Assembly: GCA_036490175.1 (NCBI GenBank)
Contig: DASXEJ010000230.1
Coordinates: 1-37,390 of the forward strand
DNA length: 37,390 nucleotides
Direction: 5' to 3'
Source of the DNA: Pirellulales bacterium
GTDB taxonomy: Bacteria; Planctomycetota; Planctomycetia; Pirellulales; JACPPG01
This document shows, piece by piece, positions 1 through 8,293 of the stretch (position 1 is the first letter of the stretch; the number at the start of each line of letters is the position of its first letter). The translations under genes were made by a program, and so were the position numbers. The notes beneath the pieces were generated by a model. That model saw nothing but the letters and a program-made list of their open reading frames with translations. It searched no databases and was not told where the DNA came from.

Positions 1-318
1 GCTGCCATCGTCGACCAGCACCATCTCGACGGGCAGGCCGGTGCCGCGCACGCGGCGCACCACTTCTTCGATAGTGTGCAGTTCGTTGTAAATGGGAATC
101 ACCACCGAAAGCACAAAGCCCGTCGGCAGTTCGTAGATGCCAAGCTGGCGACAAACTCGCGCACCGAGAAACTTGCGGATTCTCTCGTAGTCGGGGCCGA
201 ACTCGTCGCTGATGGTCTGCGGCGCCGGATCTTCAGCAATGGCCCACACCTGCTGGCCTTGGCTGCTATCGGCGTAGGCGGGCAGGTCAGTCGCGCGACG
301 TGGCGTCGATGAATTCAT
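1..318 (-). CDS. Family 2 glycosyltransferase, N-terminal part (cut by window edge)
   Basis: The first 106 codons of a minus-strand gene run off the left edge. After about 65 residues of polar leader the frame reads SVVIPIYNE, the first beta strand of a GT-A glycosyltransferase, and ends at the edge in VLVDDGS, the nucleotide-sugar-binding strand. VVIPxYNE followed by V(D)DGS is characteristic of the dolichyl-phosphate-mannose synthase/GtrB-like branch of GT2, which loads a sugar from a nucleotide donor onto a polyprenyl phosphate on the cytoplasmic face of the membrane. The start is the ATG at 318; no clear Shine-Dalgarno precedes it, but a good promoter lies 45-73 bp upstream. It diverges from a GT39-like membrane protein, the type of enzyme that uses polyprenyl-phosphate sugars, so the two may work together. 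The acceptor and sugar cannot be told from this fragment. Confidence 0.85.
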   Translation of the reverse strand, partial: MNSSTPRRATDLPAYADSSQGQQVWAIAEDPAPQTISDEFGPDYERIRKFLGARVCRQLGIYELPTGFVLSVVIPIYNELHTIEEVVRRVRGTGLPVEMVLVDDGS

Positions 319-362
319 AGTTGATTATCTATGTGAAGTGAAACTGGCAGCGCATCTAGAAG

Positions 363-391
363 ATTGTAAATGGGGGCTACGGGGGTGTAAA
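363..391 (-). promoter_or_regulatory. Sigma-70-type promoter for the GT2 gene
   Basis: On the minus strand TTTACA (391-386, 5 of 6 to the -35 consensus) is followed after exactly 17 bp by TACAAT (368-363, 5 of 6 to the -10 consensus). Transcription would start near 355, giving a leader of about 38 nt before the ATG at 318. Both boxes and the spacing are close to consensus. No experimental start is available. Confidence 0.6.
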
Positions 392-674
392 CTAACGACA
401 TTCGAGAATCGACTGGCAGCCGACATTGGTGCCGCGAACGACCACTAAAAGCCCTTGGCGATGGCCGCATCTGTCCGCATGTTTTGGTTCCAAAGGTGCG
501 ATTGAGCAAGTCGCAACAATAGGTCCGAAAAGGCGGATTCTTCTGGGGGGCTGCGGTGCCCCCTCTAGTAAAACCTTTGCAATAGGAGTGGTCGCAGATC
601 CCGGTTTCGCGGGGCCGGGGCTACCGAAACGAGCGAATTTCGAGACACTTTTCATCGCTCACGGGGGCTGGCCT

Positions 675-698
675 CTCCTCAGTTGGAGAGGAGTTTTT
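675..698 (+). terminator. Terminator- or attenuator-like hairpin upstream of the GT39-like gene
   Basis: CTCCTC (675-680), a 7-nt loop and GAGGAG (688-693) are followed directly by TTTTT (694-698), the layout of a rho-independent terminator. It lies 36 bp before the TTG start at 734 and no plus-strand gene ends just upstream. It could be a leader attenuator or a chance structure. The stem is only 6 bp. Confidence 0.35.
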
Positions 699-733
699 GC
701 AGCGCGCGATAGCAATACGTCAGGGAAATCACG

Positions 734-2689
734 TTGATTGCCGAGATCGGTTCGAATCTCCCTTCCGTTCCAAGCCCCGTTTATAGGGCCGGCACGAATG
801 GCCGCGCGCAGTTGTTGGCATTGTTTGGCGCGCTCACATCGTTGGTATTCGTTTCGCAAGGATGGCGTGGTGCGTTTACGGGTCTCGATTATGACCAGGT
901 AATCAACACCGACGAGGCGCGACAATTGCTCGACGACGGGCGGCTGCCGCAAGTGGGCGCCTTGGCAAGCGTGGGTTCTTACAACCCACCGGGTACGGCC
1001 TGGTTGATTGTGCCAGGGATGCTAACGAAGAATCCTCAGTTTTATGAGCGAATAGGCGCCGTAGGCCTGGGAGCACTGACGCTCTTAGGTCTGTGGCTGC
1101 TCACCCGTACCTGTGCCGATGACCGCACGGCGGCGCTCGTCGTCATACTCTACGCGTTTTCTGCGCTGGGTTTATTCTTTGCAACGTCGCTGTGGCCGCG
1201 CGCGAAGCCCGGCGCCTATGTGTGGATGGCGTATTTCATTTTGTTATGGGCTACGCGACGCCAATCGCGTTACCTGGCTGCCAGTTTGATCGTTTATTCG
1301 CTCGGGCTATTGGTGTTCCTCGAAATGGCGCCGGCGCTGCTGGCAATCCTACTGGTGTGGCTGGTTTATCGGCCACCAGTGCGAGTGGGTGCAGTGGCCA
1401 TAGCCGCCTTGGTCTCCGGTGTCATTTGGGCGCCACACCTGGCGTTCGAGGCACGGCGCAATTTCAGCGATTTGACAGGACAGGTGCTGCTGGTCAATTT
1501 GTTTCCCGATACGAACAGCCATCTAGCGGCCTACGGCGAGGCGCTTGGTACCTGGAATGCCTCCCAGCATGCATTGGGGGACTTTGCGCCGAAGGTCAGC
1601 GAAGTTCCGCCTGGTTCCTGGGGGCAAAAGGCGAAGAAGCTTTTCTTTCGCGGATTTCACTTCGTCCAAAATCTCGTTGCATTGCTGCTCTACGAAAATC
1701 CTTTGGGGCTGATCGCGATTCCTATTTTCTTGCTTCCACTCGTGGCCTGGGGCAGTCGGATATGCCATTTACCGCAGCGGATGCAATCGCGACGAGAGAT
1801 TTCCTGGCTCGGGATGGTCGTCTTGGTAATGGCCGTAATTGCCAACCAGAAAACGGCCGAGATGCTCATGGGCCGAAGTCTGGACGGAGGCGAGGCCGCC
1901 AAGATCTGGCTCGTTGAGGGAGTGATTGCGCTCGTCGGGATAGCACTTGTTTGCCGAAAGCTGACGGCACGATCGCTTAATTGTGTCGAGCGTTTTTTTG
2001 CCCCTGTTTCGACGCCGCAAGACGCCCAAGCGTTGCAAATCGTATTTTTGTGCTTTGTCGGCCCCTGGCTTGGCCTATCTCTTGTCGCGGGCCTAGTAAA
2101 ATACTGCTGGTGGTTGTGGGGATTGCAGGTCGTGATGTTGGGTGTCGGAGCATCCTATATCCCCCGACGGTGCGGCTGGCCGCACTGGAGCGTTGTCTTA
2201 GTGGAAACGCTGGCGGTCGTCAGCATTGTCTGCAACGCGGCCACGTTCCATCGGGCCGGTGCCTGGCGGATGGATGGACTTGCCGGCGCCGTGCCGCCCA
2301 TTGTGCAGGCCGCCGACGCCCTGGCTGAGCAATTCCAGGCGGCCGATCATTCGCCCGATGTGCCGATCGGCTATCAGTTGTTTTTCAATGGTTACGAACT
2401 GCTGGGACACGGTTTGGACACGCGTTACAAAATTGGCGCGCCGCTTGATCAGTATTTCGCCGAGCGATATGGCATCATCAACCAGCGCGACAATGCGGAG
2501 GGATTCTCGGGGGATGACTTGTACCGGATCGTCGAAACAGTACCGCGGCCGAGCAAGCTAAATCGATTCCGATTTAACGATGCCGCGGAATTCGAGCGGC
2601 TCAAGCAGTTCGACCACTACCAACTTTGGAAGCGGAAAGTCGCGCCCCTCGGTGCCGACGCCGCAACTCCTGCCAAATCTGCCCCGTGA
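734..2689 (+). CDS. Polytopic membrane glycosyltransferase-like protein (GT39/PMT-like)
   Basis: A 651-residue protein with roughly ten or more hydrophobic segments (for example about residues 28-45, 120-145, 150-175, 195-240 and several between 320 and 510) and a soluble C-terminal tail of about 130 residues. The first non-cytoplasmic loop has an acidic cluster (LDYDQVINTDEARQLL) where GT39/ArnT-like enzymes carry their catalytic acidic residue. Such enzymes transfer a sugar from a polyprenyl-phosphate donor to an acceptor outside the membrane. The assignment rests on topology and the acidic loop, so an uncharacterised integral membrane protein is the alternative. The start is a TTG at 734 with a weak ribosome-binding site and could lie slightly downstream. 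It is divergent from the GT2 gene at 1-318, a plausible donor-synthase partner. Confidence 0.7.
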   Translation: MIAEIGSNLPSVPSPVYRAGTNGRAQLLALFGALTSLVFVSQGWRGAFTGLDYDQVINTDEARQLLDDGRLPQVGALASVGSYNPPGTAWLIVPGMLTKNPQFYERIGAVGLGALTLLGLWLLTRTCADDRTAALVVILYAFSALGLFFATSLWPRAKPGAYVWMAYFILLWATRRQSRYLAASLIVYSLGLLVFLEMAPALLAILLVWLVYRPPVRVGAVAIAALVSGVIWAPHLAFEARRNFSDLTGQVLLVNLFPDTNSHLAAYGEALGTWNASQHALGDFAPKVSEVPPGSWGQKAKKLFFRGFHFVQNLVALLLYENPLGLIAIPIFLLPLVAWGSRICHLPQRMQSRREISWLGMVVLVMAVIANQKTAEMLMGRSLDGGEAAKIWLVEGVIALVGIALVCRKLTARSLNCVERFFAPVSTPQDAQALQIVFLCFVGPWLGLSLVAGLVKYCWWLWGLQVVMLGVGASYIPRRCGWPHWSVVLVETLAVVSIVCNAATFHRAGAWRMDGLAGAVPPIVQAADALAEQFQAADHSPDVPIGYQLFFNGYELLGHGLDTRYKIGAPLDQYFAERYGIINQRDNAEGFSGDDLYRIVETVPRPSKLNRFRFNDAAEFERLKQFDHYQLWKRKVAPLGADAATPAKSAP

Positions 2690-2690
2690 A

Positions 2691-2705
2691 GCACCTGACG
2701 GGTGC
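2691..2705 (+). terminator. Short hairpin after the GT39-like gene
   Basis: GCACC (2691-2695), loop TGACG and GGTGC (2701-2705) begin just after the stop codon at 2689, in the 46-bp gap between two convergent genes. There is no T tract. A closely similar hairpin sits in the terminator region at 9918-9974. Confidence 0.3.
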
Positions 2706-2735
2706 GGACTGCATTCCACCTGCCAAGCCACACGC

Positions 2736-3740
2736 TCAAGCTGGCTTGGGCGCCATGCGGCTGATGCGCACGTGATTGTCGAAGTGCGCGGTCACGACTT
2801 GCACGCCGTCGCGATGCAGGTCCATATCGCGGGCTGTGTTGGGCATCTTGAAGCGGGAAAACTCTTTGTCCTGGTCCGACTTGAAGAACAACAGCAACGG
2901 ATCGGTTCCGCCGCAGCCGACCAATAAGAATCCCTCCGGATGATAAACGGCGCGCCAGGCGATGGTCTTGGCATCGGGCGCGTGGGAGATGCGCGGTTTG
3001 GCCGAATCCCAGTCGAATTCCATGATGAGGGGATCTTGCACGGCACCCAGCGGATTGGTCGCTTTGTGCAGGCCCGAACAGGCCAACGACTTACCGTCGG
3101 GCGAAAGTGCCATGCTGCGCACGCCTCCGTAGTTCACCGCCTGGCCTTTCTCGTACGTGTGCAGTTCCTTGGCATCGAACGTGCGTAACAGTTTGGCTGT
3201 GGATAATTCCCACTGATGCACTTGCCCTAGCAGGTCGCCCGAGAGCAGCCATTGTCCCGCGGGATGAAATTGCACGCTGAACACGTTAGCCGCGTGGCCA
3301 GAGAGCGTTTGCGTGAGAGTGCCGTCCGCAGCCTTCCACAGCTTTACCAGGTTGTCGTTGCCGCCGGTGGCAATGAGTTGCCCATCGGGGCTGACGGCCA
3401 AGCATCGCAGCCAACCGGTATGAGCCTCGATCGATCGAGCCGGCTCGGGTTTGTCGACCGTGGCGGGCCACCACACGAGTCGCCCTTCGTAGCCGCCTGA
3501 ATACAATGATTGGCCGTCGGGGGAAAAACCGAGCGCGCGAACCCAGCTCGAATGGCCCGTCAGCGAGACATTCGTCCCGCTCCCAATTTCCCAGCGCTGC
3601 ACGGTCATATCTTGGGCGCCGGCGAACACGAAACGTCCCGTCGGGTCGAAACGGCACGATACGAACGGGCACGAGTATTTCCATTCGATCGCGACGTGCG
3701 TCTGCGCGGGATCAGCTTTCTGCGGCACCGGCTCGCTCAT
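2736..3740 (-). CDS. WD40-repeat protein
   Basis: A 334-residue protein made of WD40 repeats forming a beta-propeller. Repeat cores are visible as FDPTGRFVFAG, FSPDGQSLYSGG, VSPDGQLIATGG, FHPAGQWLLSGD, LSPDGKSLACSG and a degenerate last repeat (YHPEGFLLVGC). Several end in the usual W-D/E/K strand (QRWEI, VKLWK, HQWEL). There is no signal peptide, so it is probably cytoplasmic or exported by another route. Its ATG overlaps the stop of the DUF1501 gene in an ATGA (3737-3740), so it is the last gene of a translationally coupled DUF1549/1553-DUF1501-WD40 operon, an arrangement common in planctomycetes. It probably serves as a protein-interaction scaffold. No enzymatic residues are apparent. Confidence 0.9.
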   Translation of the reverse strand: MSEPVPQKADPAQTHVAIEWKYSCPFVSCRFDPTGRFVFAGAQDMTVQRWEIGSGTNVSLTGHSSWVRALGFSPDGQSLYSGGYEGRLVWWPATVDKPEPARSIEAHTGWLRCLAVSPDGQLIATGGNDNLVKLWKAADGTLTQTLSGHAANVFSVQFHPAGQWLLSGDLLGQVHQWELSTAKLLRTFDAKELHTYEKGQAVNYGGVRSMALSPDGKSLACSGLHKATNPLGAVQDPLIMEFDWDSAKPRISHAPDAKTIAWRAVYHPEGFLLVGCGGTDPLLLFFKSDQDKEFSRFKMPNTARDMDLHRDGVQVVTAHFDNHVRISRMAPKPA

Positions 3741-5026
3741 GCCAGCAACTCCTTGATCGCCGAGGAAGCGGGATCAGCCACCGGCATGGGTCGGCCGCCA
3801 ATATCAAAGGAATCGGTCGGGTCGAGCCCCACCGCGGTCAGATACGTGTGGAACAATTGGGCGTGGTCCACCTGATGTTCTGCGACTTCGGTGCCATTGG
3901 CGTTTGTTTTGCCAAAAGCGCCGCCATGTTGCACTCCGCAGCCAGCCACCAGCACGCTCCAAGCGGCAGACCAGTGATCGCGCCCATAGAAGTGATTGAT
4001 CCTGGGCGTGCGGCCAAATTCACTCAGTACAACGATCAGCGTACTGTCGAGCATACCACGATCCGCCAGATCGGCCACGAGCGCCGCGAACGAGCGATCG
4101 AATTCTCCCACTTGCTCGAGATGGAAATCGAAGTTTTCGTTGTGCGTGTCGTAGTTGGAATGGCTGACCTGAACGAACGTGGCCCCGCCAGACAACAATC
4201 GCCGGGCCAACAAGCAGTGCCGGCCGAGGTCGTACGTGCCGTAGCGTTCGAGGTCTTGAGGCGGTTCCTTGCTGACGTCGAACAGATCGCGCTCGCCCAT
4301 CAGCCGCTGAGCCTGCTCATAGCTGTAGGTATAGGCATCGGTTTGCGCCGTGCGGCGGCGCGACAGAAAACGATCGTCTGCGTGGCGACGCAGCAGGTTC
4401 CGCTGTTCGTCAGCGGCCGGCGTCAGCGCGGCGTCGCGGGCACTATTAGCCGGCGGGTTACCATTGCCCAATACGACACTCGCAAATCGCGGCCCGAGAT
4501 ACGCGGCGTCTTCGCTGCGGCCTCCTCCTCCGCCAGGAGTAATGCGAATGTGACCCGGAACGGCGCTATCCTGCGGCGCCAGCGCTTTAGCGGTTACGGC
4601 CCCCAGTGAAGGGTAGTCGGCCGCCGGCGTCTGACGGCGCCCTGTCGTCATCATGTAGGCGCCTTTGCCATGGTCGTCCTCTTTCGTGTTCACGCCGCGG
4701 ACAATCATCAGGTGCTGCATCTGCTGGGCGACATGCGGTAGCAACTCCGAGATATGGACACCGGGCACCGACGTCGGAATGGCGCGAAATGGTCCGCCTG
4801 TATCAGTGCCGGGCTTAGGATCCCAGCTTTCCAACTGGCTCAGACCGCCGTGCATGTTGAAGCACAGGATGCGTTTTTGTTTGTTGGCCAGCTGCTCGGC
4901 CGTTGCCGGCCGGGTGAGGGCGCCCAAACCGCCGACTATCACGCCGCTGCCCACCGCAAGTTGCCCCAAAAAGCGACGTCGCGCCAACAGGTGCTCGGAC
5001 GAGTGGCAAGCATAGGTACAGCGCAT
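3737..5026 (-). CDS. DUF1501 family protein, Tat-exported
   Basis: A 429-residue member of DUF1501, a family with an alkaline-phosphatase/sulfatase-like fold that is greatly expanded in planctomycetes. Residues 16-21 (RRRFLG) followed by a hydrophobic stretch and an A-rich cleavage zone form a twin-arginine signal, so the protein is probably exported folded. Family features include FNMHGGLSQLESWDPK near residue 57, VVLSEFGRTP and GRDHW in the C-terminal third, the likely metal-binding face. It follows the DUF1549/1553 gene by 18 bp and overlaps the WD40 gene by 4 bp. GGAGG stands 8 nt before the ATG but is buried in a small palindrome (5027-5039). The substrate of the family is not established. 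Confidence 0.93.
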   Translation of the reverse strand: MRCTYACHSSEHLLARRRFLGQLAVGSGVIVGGLGALTRPATAEQLANKQKRILCFNMHGGLSQLESWDPKPGTDTGGPFRAIPTSVPGVHISELLPHVAQQMQHLMIVRGVNTKEDDHGKGAYMMTTGRRQTPAADYPSLGAVTAKALAPQDSAVPGHIRITPGGGGGRSEDAAYLGPRFASVVLGNGNPPANSARDAALTPAADEQRNLLRRHADDRFLSRRRTAQTDAYTYSYEQAQRLMGERDLFDVSKEPPQDLERYGTYDLGRHCLLARRLLSGGATFVQVSHSNYDTHNENFDFHLEQVGEFDRSFAALVADLADRGMLDSTLIVVLSEFGRTPRINHFYGRDHWSAAWSVLVAGCGVQHGGAFGKTNANGTEVAEHQVDHAQLFHTYLTAVGLDPTDSFDIGGRPMPVADPASSAIKELLA

Positions 5027-5039
5027 GGAGGAATCCTCC
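5027..5039 (-). promoter_or_regulatory. Ribosome-binding site inside a small hairpin (DUF1501 gene)
   Basis: Immediately before the DUF1501 ATG the minus strand reads GGAGGATTCCTCC, a perfect inverted repeat whose left arm is the Shine-Dalgarno. The GGAGG arm can pair with CCTCC across a 3-nt loop and hide the site. The upstream stop codon is only 8 bp away, so ribosomes finishing the DUF1549/1553 gene would melt it. This suggests translational coupling. Confidence 0.4.
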
Positions 5040-5044
5040 CTCTC

Positions 5045-7927
5045 TCAGTGATTGAAGCGGAACTCGGCAGCGGAAAATAGCGCCCACTCCAGCTCTTGCA
5101 ACGCGGCCGGTCGATCGGCTGCACGGTTGGCGAGATAATTCGTCACCTCGGCCGACTCCATGGCAGTCGGCAAACGCGACAGCACAGTCAAATACAGCTC
5201 GATTGCAGTCTCTGATGGATCAGTTAGCTTGACCAGCCGATCGGTGAGATTGCCGTCGGCCGGTGCGAGCCACGAGCGCACCTGCCCGCCATTCGCAAGA
5301 AATAACGCCTGGTCGACCGTCGCCTGAAAGCTCTGTTGCGGCTGGCCGGGCCCGGCGGCAAATAGCGATACAAATACTCGGACCGAGGGCTGGAGCTTAT
5401 CGTTCAGCGCTTGATCGATCTCGCGCGTCCTGGCTGCTTGAGCCGCCTTGTCGGGCGTGGGGTGGTTCTTTTGCCATTCCGCCTCAACGCCTGCCCGCTC
5501 TCGGTCGACAACGCCCGAGGCCTGCATGATGCTCCGGGCGAGCTGTTCGGGCGTGAGGTGCTTGAGGACAGCCACCGCACAGCGAACGCTGGTGCGGTCG
5601 ATCACTCGTTTTCGCAGCTCGTCAACTGCTGCCAGATCGGCATCGACTTTTTGCTGTGCGGCGGCGACGGCTTGCTCGGCTAGGGTCGCGTGTTCGGCAA
5701 GTTTCGAGTGCTGCTCTGTCGCGGTGTTGACAGCTTGTTGCGCGGCTGAGGTTTTCACGATGGCCGACTTGGAGACGGTCTCCTGCTCGGCGACCGCGGC
5801 TTGGGTCGTTTTCATCTCTGCGTCGAGCTCGTCCACCTTGGTCTTGAGCGATTGGACCGCCTGAGCCAGGTCGCCGGCCGAGGGTAGCTTCTGCTGGGCA
5901 AGCTCGGTCTTTGATAGTGCTTCCTTTACCGCGTCGAGCGTCGATTGCTTATCGGCTTGCTGCTTGCGAGCCGCCTCGACGGCAGCAGCGGCCGCGGAGG
6001 ACGCTTGTTGGGCCGTGGCGAAGGTTTGGTTGTTGCGGTCCATTTCGATCTGGAAGTTGGCAAGCGATTGGCGGGCCTCGACCCGCGCGGCCTCGGTAGT
6101 AACCGCCGCGGTGCGCGAAACATCGACTAACGCCAGCGCCTTGGAAAAGCCAACCACCGTTTTCGCATCCTCGATGCGTCCGACGATCGCGGACTGAGCA
6201 ATCCTGTCGTCGCGTGCTTGTACGTCGGCCGCCTTGGCTTGCGTGAGCAAAGCGGTGACTTGCGCTTGCAATGGCTCCAGTCGGGGCGCGATTGCCGCAA
6301 GCGCTTGTTGGGCGCCAGAAAGTTGCTCGGTCGTGGCTTTTACCGCGGCAGGACCATCGGCAACGGCCTTGGTGAGTGTCGCTACTTCAACGGTCAATTG
6401 ATCGGTGCGGGCCTTAAGTTTGGTGGCGGCCTCGACGAGTTCCTTGTCGTCTGCGAGCTTCTGTGCCGCCTCGGCCGTCTTAGCAGCGGCCTCGAAGAGC
6501 AGCCTGGCAGCGTCCTCTTTACCGGGCAGGGCATTCTGAGCGGAAGTGAATGTGGCGACAGCCGCATCGGCGTTCTTCTTCGCTTCCGCGGCCGCGATTT
6601 GCGCTTTGGCGTGTTCCTCCTGTACTGGCGCAGCCGCGGTGCGCGCCGCGGATAGCTCGGCGCCAATCTTCGCGGCCGCCTTCTGCGAAGCGTCGGCAAT
6701 GGTGTCTAATCGCGCCCGTTCGTCTTCCCACATCGCGAGCTGTGGTTCGAGCTGGGCACCTCGACTGGGAAGGTCGCTCGGCAAATCGATTGAGCGGGCA
6801 TAGATTCTTGTTCGCGCCATTTCAGTTAAGAGCGCCTTGACGTCGTACTTCATCGCCGGGAATGCGTCGGCCAAGAGCGCGAGCACGGCGGGATGCGAAG
6901 GTGGATTGTCGCTGTGGTGCAGATCCACCGGGTCGACCAATCCGCGGCCCATCAGGTGGGCCCACAGCCGGTTGACGATAGCGCGGTCGAATGATCTGTG
7001 GCGGCCCGAAGTCAACTCCGTGGCCAACTGCGCGCGGCGGCTGTATTTGGGGATAGGGCGTACGCCGTCGGCCGGAGCGACCGTGTATTCTTCACCTTTG
7101 TTGAAGGTGGGCTCAACCATGGGCTGGCCGCCGGGGATCTGCGGCAGGGCGGTCCCTTTGCGCGACGCGTCGAAGACCGACTGGTAGTTGACGTCACCAT
7201 CGGCTTTCTCGGCGAAGAAGACCTTCTTTTCCTTGTCGGTGAACAAGACGCTGCGGTTGAAGAACGCGTACAGCCCCTGGTAGTCGGCCTGATAGTAGTC
7301 CGAGATGATGGGATGATCGTGGCACTGGGCGCATTGCAAGTCCATGCCCAGGAAGATGCGACCCACGTCGCGCGCGAGCAGGTTGGCTTCTCCTTCGCGG
7401 TCGAGATAAAAGCGTGCCGGCGCGCGCTGCGCCGCGTCGACTCCGTCAGCCGAGAGGATCTCGCGGACCAACTGATCGTACGGTTTGTTGGCCGCGATCG
7501 ATTCGTACAGATAGCGTTGCCAATCAGCGATCGGCACGTTCTTCTCTGGCCGGCGTTCCATCAATGACACATCGAACACCGTGGCCATGTGCCGGGCATA
7601 ATCCGGGCTCGCCAGCAAACGGTCGATTAACCTGGTACGTTTGTCGGGCGTCGGATCGTCGGCAAATGCCCGGGCTTCAGCGGTCGAGGGGATGCGACCC
7701 ATCAGATCCAGTGACGCCCGGCGGAGAAACTCGGCGTCGGTGGCGGGCAGAGCGAGCGGCACCAACTGATCGGCCTCGATCAGCCGATCGATTTGCTCGT
7801 GCAATGCGTCATCGGCCCGGGCCAGCCGGACTGTGCCTGAAACAAGACACAGCGCCAGAAGCACCGACGCAGCCGGGGCCGCGCAGCGTCCGAAGGAGGG
7901 AATTACGTGTTCCGCGGGGCGGGGCAT
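5045..7927 (-). CDS. DUF1549/DUF1553 protein with a long inserted coiled coil and a CAQCH motif
   Basis: A 960-residue exported protein. Residues 1-38 are a signal peptide (cleavage after ARA). Residues about 40-225 are DUF1549 with the family motif CAQCHDHP (CXXCH at 199-203, the pattern that binds c-type heme). DUF1553 begins near 295 (IVNRLWAHLMGRGLVDPVD, then HHSDNPPSHP). Between about 398 and 775 the protein turns into an Ala/Gln/Lys/Glu-rich coiled coil, after which DUF1553 resumes (RCAVAVLKHLTPEQLARSI to the end, with ELYLTVLSRLPTAMES). The insertion accounts for over a third of the length. The ATG at 7927 has a strong GGAGGAG 6-8 nt upstream. It is the first gene of the operon with DUF1501 and WD40. 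The family is known as planctomycete-specific cytochrome-like proteins, often with a DUF1501 neighbour. Its reaction is unknown. Confidence 0.93.
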   Translation of the reverse strand: MPRPAEHVIPSFGRCAAPAASVLLALCLVSGTVRLARADDALHEQIDRLIEADQLVPLALPATDAEFLRRASLDLMGRIPSTAEARAFADDPTPDKRTRLIDRLLASPDYARHMATVFDVSLMERRPEKNVPIADWQRYLYESIAANKPYDQLVREILSADGVDAAQRAPARFYLDREGEANLLARDVGRIFLGMDLQCAQCHDHPIISDYYQADYQGLYAFFNRSVLFTDKEKKVFFAEKADGDVNYQSVFDASRKGTALPQIPGGQPMVEPTFNKGEEYTVAPADGVRPIPKYSRRAQLATELTSGRHRSFDRAIVNRLWAHLMGRGLVDPVDLHHSDNPPSHPAVLALLADAFPAMKYDVKALLTEMARTRIYARSIDLPSDLPSRGAQLEPQLAMWEDERARLDTIADASQKAAAKIGAELSAARTAAAPVQEEHAKAQIAAAEAKKNADAAVATFTSAQNALPGKEDAARLLFEAAAKTAEAAQKLADDKELVEAATKLKARTDQLTVEVATLTKAVADGPAAVKATTEQLSGAQQALAAIAPRLEPLQAQVTALLTQAKAADVQARDDRIAQSAIVGRIEDAKTVVGFSKALALVDVSRTAAVTTEAARVEARQSLANFQIEMDRNNQTFATAQQASSAAAAAVEAARKQQADKQSTLDAVKEALSKTELAQQKLPSAGDLAQAVQSLKTKVDELDAEMKTTQAAVAEQETVSKSAIVKTSAAQQAVNTATEQHSKLAEHATLAEQAVAAAQQKVDADLAAVDELRKRVIDRTSVRCAVAVLKHLTPEQLARSIMQASGVVDRERAGVEAEWQKNHPTPDKAAQAARTREIDQALNDKLQPSVRVFVSLFAAGPGQPQQSFQATVDQALFLANGGQVRSWLAPADGNLTDRLVKLTDPSETAIELYLTVLSRLPTAMESAEVTNYLANRAADRPAALQELEWALFSAAEFRFNH

Positions 7928-8293
7928 GCGAACTCCTCCGCGACCGTGATTCCGCAGAGCGTCCTAACTCCACGGTGGGTCGCCCGACGTATTGCCGGGC
8001 GGCAGGGCAGGCAGGGGGGTGTCTTACGGTACGTGGCATCCCGGGCGAGCGATGCCGTCGATCGGGCAGGTCTTTGTGGCTGGTCGTTCTCAACGCGCGC
8101 GGCAGCTAGTCAGCAAACGCCGCAACGCATCAATTACGATGCATGAGTATCCCAAATCCGAGTTGCCAATTGCAAGCAAATATTCCAATGATTCGCTCGA
8201 AAGCGCGCAGAAGTCAGCCCCGATGCTTTCGTGCTATCTCATGGCATGGCCTGGATTTGCAAATACTTCCGGTTGGCGATCAGCGCGCTGCGG
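7928..8293. other. Intergenic region upstream of the DUF1549/1553 operon
   Basis: 366 bp between the start of the DUF1549/1553 gene and the stop of the DUF1559 gene, both minus-strand. It contains a candidate promoter (8146-8175), a short hairpin (GCATC...GATGC, 8126-8142 region) and a perfect 10-bp palindrome CAGCGCGCTG (8281-8290) next to the DUF1559 stop codon. No coding region is supported. Confidence 0.5.
8146..8175 (-). promoter_or_regulatory. Possible promoter for the DUF1549/1553-DUF1501-WD40 operon
   Basis: On the minus strand TTGCAA (8175-8170, 4 of 6) and GATACT (8151-8146, 4 of 6) are spaced by 18 bp. The site is about 220 bp upstream of the first start codon. The match is modest. 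Confidence 0.25.

Larger units (their letters stand above)
319..733. other. Intergenic region between divergent GT2 and GT39-like genes
   Basis: This 415-bp gap separates two divergent genes. It holds the GT2 promoter (363-391), a small GC hairpin (GGGGGC 546-551 against GCCCCC 558-563) and the terminator-like hairpin at 675-698. The open frames across it on both strands have no recognisable domain and look like chance openings. I found no convincing -35/-10 pair for the plus-strand gene. Confidence 0.5.

Noticed and set aside
426..737. A 103-codon plus-strand frame before the GT39-like gene
   Set aside because: Low-complexity, crosses a hairpin with a T run, no ribosome-binding site and no family.
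3506..4609. A 367-codon plus-strand frame opposite the DUF1501 gene
   Set aside because: Arg/Ser/Ala-rich with no domain, fully antisense to a gene with family motifs.
7414..8109. A 231-codon plus-strand frame opposite the start of the DUF1549/1553 gene
   Set aside because: Very Arg-rich shadow of a certain gene.
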